Shown here piece by piece: positions 58,501-64,000 of a DNA stretch of 64,000 nt. The position numbers and the translations under genes were made by a program. Origin of the DNA: JAFALK01 sp036500605 (lineage in GTDB: Bacteria > Pseudomonadota > Gammaproteobacteria > Burkholderiales > Burkholderiaceae_C); assembly GCA_036500605.1 (NCBI GenBank), contig DASYBU010000021.1:248001-312000 (forward strand), given 5' to 3'. The notes below the pieces were generated by a model. That model ran no database searches. It worked only from the letters and a program-made list of their open reading frames with translations, and was not told where the DNA came from. The first letter of the stretch is position 1. Every line of letters begins with the position of its first letter.

Positions 58501-58708
58501 AAGCGGCCAGCTGGATGGCTCGGTGTCCTATCACCTCACCAAGGACATGCAACTCGGCTTGCAGGCGAACAACCTGAACCGCGCCACCACGCGCGTGCTG
58601 ATGGGACCGACGACCTACACCAACGGCTTCGTCGATCACAACCTGTACACCCGCGCGATCTTCCAGAACGATCGCCGCTTTGAAGTGGTGTTCCGCGCGA
58701 CGTTCTGA
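55553..58708 (+). CDS. TonB-dependent receptor (oligosaccharide-uptake type)
   Basis: Outer-membrane receptor of 1051 residues. The signal peptide ends ISQAYAQQ and is followed by an Ala/Pro-rich stretch. A TonB-box-like VVVTGIRGALQSS precedes the plug domain (ADQIIDSVTATDINALPD; RISGVTVD; VLIRGLP), and a large beta-barrel ends in aromatic FEVVFRATF. RVSE-like plug and barrel features match the carbohydrate-type receptors of Xanthomonas and Caulobacter. ATG 55553 is preceded by AGGAGAC. No transporter or glycoside hydrolase is adjacent, so the substrate is unknown. Confidence 0.92.
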   Translation: MRNIHRPPCGQSLHGRKVALATTLLAGLISQAYAQQAAAPAGAASAPSSAASPANTPTAAEAKPATRAQANEELQKVVVTGIRGALQSSQFLKQNADQIIDSVTATDINALPDRSVTETLQRISGVTVDHFLADDDPDHPSGEGSGVLIRGLPYVASQLNGRESFSANNGRSLGFQDVPAELMAGVDVYKNPSAEIIEGGIGGTVNLRTRMPFDSKGRVMAFSLGANRGDMAKETKPSASALYSNRWNTQAGEFGALVDVAYSRLSTRSDGIQTNPYVLQPANNLGACPCEPTSAAGSGSVAVPGDINWSEQQMQRKRVGMYGAVQWKPNDDLEFSSQLFRSNYKLQWNQHWVQTNESNYYNMVPMPGTAFTYGANGVFQNGTMLASSWKGSPGAAPTVNHGDYSDGTPLGGANYYADNRLNTQSTSTTDWSNNVKLRINDRLKVSADLQFVRSTSDTLDFSVYNQFFMPASTVNVQGTPSLVLTNPTYLYTPNKGSVVTTDPNSLADPTNYYLGAAMDHIQRDTGTQKTLRLDGEYDIDGAWLQSAKFGVRVTDRDAHSNNTNSSYNWGPISQVWMGGATPATLQWITKLPAGMQQQWTMSNFYHGANLPTTLWFPSMSLVSNYAAAAKLLQPYEIAAGGWCPQGTTDGSCTPGSPMSDNSMKEKTQAVYGSLYFGNDSALGVPVDGNLGLRVVHTSVHANGSVTFPSSSSITGDSSSITPAQMALFNVPTQPIDGSTSYTDVLPSLNLRFKLAKDLQLRLAASEAMTRPDITQLNSYMKIGSSWSAASGQQATFAGFTAGTGGNPALKPMRANQFDLALEWYFSKTGSLYGTAFEKKIKDYVTTETSSQTIMGQPVAVTGPVNAGDGTVKGLEVGYQQFFDFLPGFLKGFGVQANYTYLQSSLISNTTSCDPNHGNGSCASDSLVKNPALPMAGLSPHSFNLIAMYENSDWSARLAYSWRSKYLITSEDSGDTYLPMWNAASGQLDGSVSYHLTKDMQLGLQANNLNRATTRVLMGPTTYTNGFVDHNLYTRAIFQNDRRFEVVFRATF

Positions 58709-58715
58709 TCTGGAA

Positions 58716-58744
58716 AGCGCCCGCTGCTTCCGGCAGCGGGCGCT
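58716..58744 (+). terminator. Terminator hairpin after the TonB-dependent receptor
   Basis: AGCGCCCGCTGC, loop TTCCG, GCAGCGGGCGCT, 8 bp after the stop. The stem is perfect but the following bases (GTTCAAG) are not T-rich. Confidence 0.7.
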
Positions 58745-58813
58745 GTTCAAGACCTGCTGCGGCTTCGCTGGCACGTTCTGTGTCAGCTCCCCCGAGACCT
58801 GACTTCGGGCGGC

Positions 58814-59416
58814 CTATCCAAACAGCCTCTTCGCGATCCCCGCCACATGCTTCCCTTGGAAGCTGGCCATGCCCAGTTCCTGTGCGCTGGGCGTGCGCTC
58901 GCCCTTCCCGCCGGCAATCGTCGAAGCGCCATACGGACTGCCGCCCTTGATCTCATCAAGCCCCATCTGGCGTTGCTCGGAGTACGGAAGACCGACGACG
59001 ATCATGCCGAGGTGGAATAGGGTCGGATGGAAGGTGAGGATGGTGCTCTCCTGGCCGCCGTGCTGCGTGGCGCTCGACGCGAAGACCGAACCGACCTTGC
59101 CGACGAGCGCGCCCGACATCCACAAGCCGCCGAGCTGGTCGAGAAAATTCCGCATCTGGCCACTCATATTGCCGAAGCGCGTGGGCGTGCCGAAGAGGAT
59201 CGCGTCGTAGTTGGCGAGCTCGGCCGGCTGAGCGATGGGCGCGGTTTGACCACCCTTCCCACCCGTGCTGGCGAAGACATCGGGCGGCACGGTCTCGGGC
59301 ACTCGCTTGATGTCGACGCTGGCGCCGTCGACTTCGCGAACACCGTCGGCAATGGCGTTCGCCATCGCTTCGATGTGGCCGTAGTAGCTGTGATACAGGA
59401 CGAGGACTTTTGCCAT
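58814..59416 (-). CDS. wrbA: NAD(P)H:quinone oxidoreductase WrbA
   Basis: Flavodoxin-like FMN enzyme of 200 residues that reduces quinones by two electrons and limits redox cycling. It begins MAKVLVLYHSYYGHIEAMA (phosphate loop of FMN). FGTPTRFGNMSGQMRNFLD and the STATQHGG-like segment (SSATQHGGQESTI) are WrbA signatures, and GGSPYGASTIAGG is near the C-terminus. ATG 59416 has AAGGAG five bases upstream. Confidence 0.95.
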   Translation of the reverse strand: MAKVLVLYHSYYGHIEAMANAIADGVREVDGASVDIKRVPETVPPDVFASTGGKGGQTAPIAQPAELANYDAILFGTPTRFGNMSGQMRNFLDQLGGLWMSGALVGKVGSVFASSATQHGGQESTILTFHPTLFHLGMIVVGLPYSEQRQMGLDEIKGGSPYGASTIAGGKGERTPSAQELGMASFQGKHVAGIAKRLFG

Positions 59417-59477
59417 TTCAGCTCCTTGGTGAATGAGGTCAAGCCGGGGCACGGCTGCGTGCGCCGAGAGCTTACGC

Positions 59478-60008
59478 TCACCGCGGCGACAGGCCTACCG
59501 GATCGCGCTCCTCATCTTCGATATCGCCCGTCGTCGCGATCTCCTCGCGCCAGCGTTTGAGCATGTCTTCCATTTCGGTGGACAGCACCGCCTTGTTCAC
59601 GCCGCAGTTGATGCTTTGCGCGGCCTCCAGCGCCTGCTGGATGCGCACGGAGCGCAGGCCGGCGATGCCTTCAAGCGCACCGAGCACAACGATGTTCGCG
59701 GCCGGATCGAGCTTGCCTGCCTGCACCAGCTCGGCCAGATCGCGCAGCTTCTCGATCTCTTCGTAGATGAGCAGCGTGTCGACGCGGAGCTTGATGTCGC
59801 CTTCCTTCATGGCGGGCAGCAGCACCAGCTCTTCGAGCTTCCAGCCGAGCTCCAGCGCGAGCAGAAGGCGCTTCTGCGCAGCGGAACGTTGGACGGCATC
59901 GGCACCGAGGTAATCGTCAAAGCAGCGCTTGGTGGCTTGGTGCAAGCCGGACCAGAGAGCGTCCGCGTTGGGCTTGACCGGCGCTTGGGCGTAGGCGGCG
60001 GCGCTCAT
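59478..60008 (-). CDS. Hypothetical helical protein (176 aa)
   Basis: I do not recognise a domain. The 176-residue protein is predicted mostly helical and soluble, with LLALELGWKLEELVLLPAMKEGD and IYEEIEKLRDLAELVQAG, and an acidic C-terminus. It has no signal peptide or membrane helix. It overlaps the upstream small membrane protein by 4 bp, so the two are co-translated. The order here (wrbA, this gene, small membrane protein) suggests a stress-related unit, without direct evidence. Confidence 0.7.
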   Translation of the reverse strand: MSAAAYAQAPVKPNADALWSGLHQATKRCFDDYLGADAVQRSAAQKRLLLALELGWKLEELVLLPAMKEGDIKLRVDTLLIYEEIEKLRDLAELVQAGKLDPAANIVVLGALEGIAGLRSVRIQQALEAAQSINCGVNKAVLSTEMEDMLKRWREEIATTGDIEDEERDPVGLSPR

Positions 60009-60229
60009 GATTTGCGCGGCTCGGGGCCGCCTTGACTGCCGATTTGGCTACCGGTCTCCGCAAGGGCGCCGCCCTCAGCTTCCCAGGTCGGCACGGCCGC
60101 CTTGGCGTGCTTGCCGGCAGCGAGCTTGTGTTGCAGTTGCCGCTGGCGGCGCGCTTCCGATTGCCAATGCCAGAGCGCCAGGCCGGTGAGGCCGAGGAAC
60201 AGCGTGTGGATGTATTTGCTCGCAGCCAT
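60005..60229 (-). CDS. Small single-pass membrane protein (74 aa)
   Basis: 74 residues from ATG 60229: one hydrophobic segment near the N-terminus (YIHTLFLGLTGLALWHW), then a basic, Gln-rich stretch (RRQRQLQHKLAAGKHAKAA) and a Gly/Ser tail. AAGGAG six bases before this ATG decides the start; the frame continues upstream to 60313. No family recognised. Confidence 0.68.
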   Translation of the reverse strand: MAASKYIHTLFLGLTGLALWHWQSEARRQRQLQHKLAAGKHAKAAVPTWEAEGGALAETGSQIGSQGGPEPRKS

Positions 60230-60341
60230 GCTGGGCTCCTTGTTCATTCGGGAGGGATCTTCTTGCCGCCACGACGGCGGCGCATGGCTTGATATTGGCG
60301 GGCTCTTGCGCAATTGGACAGGTAAGGGAGCGCCGTCTCGC

Positions 60342-60377
60342 TGTAGGAGTTTTCTGTAGGACGCGGCTGGAGTCCTA
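60342..60377. repeat. TGTAGGA tandem motif and TAGGAC-N9-GTCCTA hairpin
   Basis: TGTAGGA at 60342-60348 and 60355-60361, the second running into an inverted repeat (60357-60362 with 60372-60377). It lies in the 279-bp gap between two divergent small-protein genes and resembles the GTCCTACA elements elsewhere in this half of the window. Confidence 0.6.
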
Positions 60378-60508
60378 ACGCGCTTGCGCGCTGACAGTTG
60401 CAGCGGCGCTTGGCCGACGTCGGCCGCCCGGCAAAAGAACGAAGCTTGAAGCGTGACAAGCCAACGAACGAGTTAGCTACTCAGTACATCAACAAGAAGG
60501 AGCTGATC

Positions 60509-60721
60509 ATGAGCAAAACAACATGCACACGCAGCGACAACCAGTTTGAAGTTCGCTTTGAGTCCCTGTTCATTCCCGGCCGCGCGCTGACCTTCCCCTG
60601 CGACGATCACGGCCAGGTGAACCTTGATGCCCTGCCCCCGCGCGCCAAGAACAACTACTTCTTCGCCCGCGCGATGGTCGGCAAGGATTTCTCGCCGCCG
60701 GCACTGTGCTGCCATCGTTGA
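60509..60721 (+). CDS. Small conserved-looking protein (70 aa)
   Basis: 70-residue protein with an N-terminal CTRSDNQFEVRFESLF, then PGRALTFPCDDHGQVNLD and a C-terminal PPRAKNNYFFARAMVG segment. I have the impression that this type of short protein recurs in Burkholderiales, but no function is known. It is soluble, with four cysteines. ATG 60509 has AAGGAG immediately upstream (60497-60502); the frame from 60398 is an upstream extension. Confidence 0.72.
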   Translation: MSKTTCTRSDNQFEVRFESLFIPGRALTFPCDDHGQVNLDALPPRAKNNYFFARAMVGKDFSPPALCCHR

Positions 60722-60748
60722 GAAGTTTTCAGAAGTCCTTGGAAGTTC

Positions 60749-62008
60749 TCAGACTTCCTGCACAGCGGGCATGGCGGGCAAGGCCGGCAGTGCCGTCGCT
60801 TGTTCCATGCCTTGCGAGGCGGGCGTCGAGGGACCCGCTTCATCTCCAGGCTTGGCCAGCACGCGCAAACGAGCCGACTCGTTGAGCAGCAACTGCGCCA
60901 CCACCACCATCAAGGGCCCGAGGGCCAGACCCCAGCCGCCCCACAGCACGCTCCAGAAGATCGTGCCCGCGAACAGCGTGGCGCTGTCGATCTTGGCGAC
61001 TCGACCCTGCAGCCACATGCCCATCACCGTGCCGACCACGGTGCCGATGCCCATCACCAGCAGCGCACCGAGCAGCGCCGAGATCATCGAGCTCTGCGCC
61101 ACGTAAACCTCCAACGCGGCCAGGCACATCATGACGACCAGGCCGGCATACGGCAGGAAGTGCAAAGCAGCAGCAACGAGGCCCCAGGTCCAGGGGTCGG
61201 GCACATCGAAGAAGGCAAAGCCCAGCCCCACGCCCACGCCAATCGCGAGGTTGGTGACGACGGTCACGCCCGCGAACAGGCGCACCTGCCGCGCCACCAT
61301 CAGCAGCAGCGGCTCGCAATGCTGCGGGCCGCCGAGGTTGCGGCTGAGGCTTGCATGGCACCAGGCGCGCAGGCGCACCGCCAGCAGTTCGCCGCTGCAC
61401 AGCATGAAGAAGGTCAGCAAGGCGATCATGCTGACCTGCAGGAAAACGCTGGCTGCCGATTTGGAGGCTTCGATCGCGAACTGTGTGATGCCATCCAGCG
61501 TCTTGGCGACGATCGAGCGCGGCGCGGCCGGTTGCGCATCGGCCTGCAAGTTGGCTGAGGGCACGGCCGGCTGGGCGACCGTGCCCGTGGCGCGCGCCAC
61601 CGTGCGGTCGAGCTCGTTCAACGCGGTGCGCGTACGCAGGATCGCCCGAGCGCTGCCCGTACCGAGGCTCGCAACGTCGCGCGTCATGAGGCGCAACGCG
61701 CTCGGAAACTGATCCGTCGCGCTGGTGAGCTTGGTACCCATCGCCATCAGCAGCGCCGCCACGCAGAACAGTGTGACCAGCACGGCCACCAACGCCGAAA
61801 GCGCGCGCAGACGCAACACACGATCAAGGATGGGCAGCAGGGGCCACAGGAGCGTGGCGATCGTGGCCGACATCGCCAGCGGGATCAGGAAATCGCGGCC
61901 CAGCCACAGCGCCGCAATGATCGCCAGGACGGCCAGCACCGTCAGCGGCCAGGCGCGCAGGCTGAACGCGGGGCTGGCTGGGCGATCAGGGGCGTCCCGG
62001 GCGTCCAT
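60749..62008 (-). CDS. AI-2E family transporter (PerM-like)
   Basis: 419-residue membrane protein of the AI-2E/PerM family with about eight hydrophobic helices. Two occur close to the N-terminus (WPLTVLAVLAIIAALWLG; IPLAMSATIATLLWPLLPIL), then a long soluble loop (about 85-190) and a C-terminal helix bundle containing PLMVVVAQLLLNES. Members include TqsA, linked to autoinducer-2 export, and Na+/H+ exchangers, so the substrate is not assigned. It starts 9 bp after the exported Cys protein gene. Confidence 0.88.
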   Translation of the reverse strand: MDARDAPDRPASPAFSLRAWPLTVLAVLAIIAALWLGRDFLIPLAMSATIATLLWPLLPILDRVLRLRALSALVAVLVTLFCVAALLMAMGTKLTSATDQFPSALRLMTRDVASLGTGSARAILRTRTALNELDRTVARATGTVAQPAVPSANLQADAQPAAPRSIVAKTLDGITQFAIEASKSAASVFLQVSMIALLTFFMLCSGELLAVRLRAWCHASLSRNLGGPQHCEPLLLMVARQVRLFAGVTVVTNLAIGVGVGLGFAFFDVPDPWTWGLVAAALHFLPYAGLVVMMCLAALEVYVAQSSMISALLGALLVMGIGTVVGTVMGMWLQGRVAKIDSATLFAGTIFWSVLWGGWGLALGPLMVVVAQLLLNESARLRVLAKPGDEAGPSTPASQGMEQATALPALPAMPAVQEV

Positions 62009-62017
62009 AGGGACGCT

Positions 62018-62458
62018 CTAGCGGATCGGAGCGCTGGCCGGCGGAGCAGACGGGGCGGCCGGCCCGGCCGCGGTCGCATCCATCTGGATCGTCGAGATCT
62101 CGCGGATCACGCCGCCCTGCGCCACCGTGCCTTCGCGGCTGCCTTCGCCGCGCATCATGCGTTCGCAATCGGCGCGGTCCTTGGGAGGCTGCACTTCGCA
62201 GCGCTTCACCGCGTTGGCGGCGAGCACGTCCGCCGACGGCGAGGTCAGGTTGCCGCGGCGCGCTTCGACGAGCGCAGCGCTGGCTTCCTTCAGGCAGGTC
62301 GGACGGTCTTGCTGCGTGTGGCCGTTCATGCAGTCGGCGCGCTCCTTGCGATAGTTGTCTTCAGGCGTGCCGGCCGCGGCGAGCGAGGCGCCGCCAGTCA
62401 AGGCGGCAAAGCCGACGCCAGCGAGCACGGTCTTGGCGCTGAACAGGTAAGGGTTCAT
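62018..62458 (-). CDS. Exported four-cysteine protein of unknown function (146 aa)
   Basis: A signal peptide (KTVLAGVGFAALTGGASLAAA) is followed by a periplasmic domain with four cysteines (ADCMNG, PTCLKE, KRCEVQ, ADCERM) that probably form two disulfides, and an Ala/Pro tail. ATG 62458 has AGGAG eight bases upstream. The same frame stays open for 115 codons upstream without a stop, which is odd and is listed separately. No family recognised. Confidence 0.75.
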   Translation of the reverse strand: MNPYLFSAKTVLAGVGFAALTGGASLAAAGTPEDNYRKERADCMNGHTQQDRPTCLKEASAALVEARRGNLTSPSADVLAANAVKRCEVQPPKDRADCERMMRGEGSREGTVAQGGVIREISTIQMDATAAGPAAPSAPPASAPIR

Positions 62459-62803
62459 GGTGATGACTCCTGGTGAAGAAGAAGGCGAAGTTGGCCTGGG
62501 CTGCGGAACTTGTCGGCTGGAAACCAGCGGCAACCAGCGGCCATCCACACGGATCAGCACGCGGCGGGCAGGCCGCGCGCGGTCAGCGTTCAGGCGCTTG
62601 AGGCAGCGACGACCGGCCACGCGCAGTGCACGTTCAGACGGCGTGTCGCCTTCGCAGTGCTGGCGTGGGATCACGAGGCCGAGGTCGGGGCCGCAGCTGC
62701 CGTCGGCAAACTCGGCGCGGGCACGCACGACGATGCTCAAGTGAGTGCTGAGCAAGAGTTCCGGTACTGCGTCGGACGGGAGGAATTGGGTTTTGTCAGT
62801 CAT
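62459..62803 (-). other. In-frame open stretch upstream of the four-cysteine protein
   Basis: 115 codons open in frame with the downstream gene, beginning MTDKTQFLPSDAVPELLLST. Third positions are GC-rich and the residues look protein-like up to about RWLPLVSSRQ, then become Pro/Ser-rich. There is no ribosome-binding site before its ATG and it has no stop of its own. It could be a small gene that has lost its stop, or chance. Confidence 0.4.
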
Positions 62804-63017
62804 GGCTGGATGCTAGGCAGTGCAGTGCCTCGGTGCTTGTCAGGCCGCGCAGGCAGCGCCTGTAGGACACCGCCCCGTTCATGTTGGGCGGCATGCGGGC
62901 GCCGTGCATGGCGCGAAGTCCTACGCCCGGATGTGCTGCGCGCCGATGCCCTGCGCGCCCCGGGCACCCTAGAGTGAATCCACAACACGCCCTTGTGGCG
63001 CCACGAAAGGATTTGCC
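62804..63017. other. Intergenic region with facing TGTAGGAC / GTCCTACG elements
   Basis: TGTAGGAC near 62862 and GTCCTACG near 62919 face each other about 50 bp apart. No coding frame or sigma-54-like site seen. A GAAAGGA ribosome-binding site for the DUF1328 gene ends the region. Confidence 0.5.
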
Positions 63018-63194
63018 ATGTTGAAGTGGGCACTCATCTTTGCAGTTGTCTCCCTGATCGCCGGCTTGCTCGGCTTCACGGGTATCGCCGCTGGTGCGGC
63101 CGGTATCGCCAAGGCCTTGTTCCTGATCTGCCTGGTGGTCTTCCTGGTGCTGCTGGCCTTTGCGCTGATGGGCGCGAACGCGCTCAAGAAATAA
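63018..63194 (+). CDS. DUF1328 (YtjA-like) small membrane protein
   Basis: 58-residue membrane protein: MLKWALIFAVVSLIAGLLGF, then TGIAAGAAGIAKALFLI and a second helix ending MGANALKK. The two-helix GxxxG-rich layout and the MLKWA start are characteristic of DUF1328 proteins, which are widespread in proteobacteria and often stress-induced. GAAAGGA lies seven bases before the ATG. Confidence 0.9.
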   Translation: MLKWALIFAVVSLIAGLLGFTGIAAGAAGIAKALFLICLVVFLVLLAFALMGANALKK

Positions 63195-63239
63195 GGGCCG
63201 CGGCTCCTCCAGCTCCTCCAACTCCTGAAAGGACTCCCC

Positions 63240-63833
63240 ATGTCTAAGCATTCCCTGCGCGTGGCTTCGTCGAAGGCCAAGCAAGCTCCGGCGCCCGAAC
63301 CCGGTGAACCGACCGAACAGCTCTCGCTGGACCAGGACGCGCTGGACCAGGCCCGCAACAACCTCGATGCGGGCCCGATCACGCCGAGCTACGGCCCCTG
63401 GCGCGAGCAGATCGTCAAGCTGCTCAATGACGCGCTGGCCACCGAGCTGGTCTGCGTGATGCGCTACAAGCGCCATTACTTCACCGCTCGAGGCCTCGCC
63501 TCGCCGCGCGTGGCTGAAGAGTTTCTCGAGCATGCGAACGAGGAAAGCGCTCACGGCGACCTGCTGGCCGAGCGCATCGTGCAGCTTGGGGGCGAGCCCG
63601 ATTTCTCGCCTAACACCCTGCTTGAGCGCAGCCATGCCGACTACGACGAGTCGAGCGACCTGAAGGACATGATCCGCGCCAACCTGGTCGCCGAGCGCAT
63701 CGCGATCGAGGCCTACCGCCAGATGGTCACCTTGATCGGCCCCAAGGATCCGAGCACGCGCCGCATCCTCGAAGGGATCCTGCATGCCGAGGAAGAGCAT
63801 GCCGAGGATCTGTCGGATCTGCTGAAAGAGTAG
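63240..63833 (+). CDS. Ferritin-like (bacterioferritin-type) protein
   Basis: 197-residue four-helix di-iron protein. After a 50-residue flexible N-terminus, helix A has ATELVCVMRYKRHYF. Helix B has EEFLEHANEESAHGDLLAERI (E...ExxH ligands), helix C has LVAERIAIEAYRQMV and helix D has ILHAEEEHAEDLSDLL (ExxH). This ligand set matches ferritin-like domains of bacterioferritin type, suggesting iron storage or peroxide detoxification. AAAGGA precedes the ATG; it is 45 bp after the DUF1328 gene. Confidence 0.88.
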   Translation: MSKHSLRVASSKAKQAPAPEPGEPTEQLSLDQDALDQARNNLDAGPITPSYGPWREQIVKLLNDALATELVCVMRYKRHYFTARGLASPRVAEEFLEHANEESAHGDLLAERIVQLGGEPDFSPNTLLERSHADYDESSDLKDMIRANLVAERIAIEAYRQMVTLIGPKDPSTRRILEGILHAEEEHAEDLSDLLKE

Positions 63834-63846
63834 ACGCTCCTTCATC

Positions 63847-64000
63847 ATGTCCATGCCCATGCCACGCGTTCTGACTCGGGTCGTGCGCGGCGCATGGGTT
63901 CTTCTTTCGGCCGGCGTGCTGGTGGCGTGCGCAGCCACGCCGCCCGCCCTGCCGAATACGCCGGCACCGCCCTCGCCTTCGGCCAGCGCGCCAAGCACGG
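63847..64000 (+). CDS. Lipoprotein, 5' part only (runs off the window)
   Basis: The first 51 codons give a basic N-terminus, a hydrophobic stretch (GAWVLLSAGVLVA) and a lipobox LVAC, followed by an Ala/Pro/Ser-rich segment (TPPALPNTPAPPSPS). The gene continues beyond 64000. ATGs at 63853 and 63859 are alternative starts; no clear ribosome-binding site. Confidence 0.55.
   Translation, partial: MSMPMPRVLTRVVRGAWVLLSAGVLVACAATPPALPNTPAPPSPSASAPST

Noticed and set aside
60288..60306. TTGGCGGGCTCTTGCGC in the gap before the small-protein gene
   Set aside because: Again one base short in GG/GC spacing.
1..64000. CRISPR array, tRNA, rRNA, insertion sequence or prophage
   Set aside because: I looked for regularly spaced repeats, tRNA-like cloverleaf ends, transposase motifs and phage genes and saw none.

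Overview
The window is GC-rich DNA from a betaproteobacterium. Gene content and order (ispH-fkpB next to radC; STPK/PP2C-rph-rdgB-hemW beside yicC-gmk-rpoZ-spoT-greB; CheR-CheD-CheB; PEP-CTERM proteins; a large oligosaccharide-type TonB-dependent receptor) point to Burkholderiales, probably the Rubrivivax/Leptothrix/Roseateles group. That placement is inference; the window has no rRNA or other taxonomic marker. I saw no tRNA, rRNA, CRISPR array, insertion sequence or prophage.

Layout. 0-23.7 kb is mostly housekeeping: isoprenoid synthesis (ispH), DNA repair (radC, Smr), a TonB-type protein, a PEP-CTERM protein, a truncated-haemoglobin/FlhG-like/diguanylate cyclase operon divergent from cheR-cheD-cheB, 8-oxoguanine deaminase, a mannitol-dehydrogenase-family enzyme, hemW, rdgB, rph, a Ser/Thr kinase-phosphatase pair, yicC, gmk, rpoZ, spoT, greB, a coq7-like gene and two glutathione transferases. 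23.7-43.5 kb is a surface-polysaccharide region of two convergent operons. A rightward one (acetyltransferase, MurJ-like flippase fused to a GT2 glycosyltransferase, exported beta-helix protein) meets a 13-gene leftward one (priming transferase, EpsF/EpsG chain-length pair, Wzy-like polymerase, five GT4 glycosyltransferases, three acyltransferases, a PEP-CTERM protein). 44-55 kb holds regulators and envelope/stress genes: a Crp-family regulator, a PRC-barrel protein, two small hydrophilic proteins, a stand-alone rpoN, a ClsB-like phospholipase-D protein, a cation/proton antiporter, a hybrid histidine kinase, a GlsB-like membrane protein and an NtrC-family regulator, then an AbiEii toxin remnant. 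55-64 kb has a TonB-dependent receptor with operator-like palindromes, wrbA, small stress-type proteins, an AI-2E-family transporter, a DUF1328 protein, a ferritin-like protein and the start of a lipoprotein.

The most interesting pattern is regulatory. Reading the intergenic regions by eye, I find nine -24/-12 (sigma-54) promoter-like 16-mers. Two precede the two polysaccharide operons. Seven lie within about 8 kb, before the PRC-barrel gene, the two small-protein genes, rpoN itself (two sites), clsB and glsB. With rpoN, the hybrid kinase and the NtrC-type activator close by, this looks like a self-contained sigma-54 circuit for exopolysaccharide and envelope stress. Part of the circuit, including the exosortase for the PEP-CTERM proteins and the outer-membrane polysaccharide exporter, must lie elsewhere. 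All of this rests on sequence reading and has not been tested.
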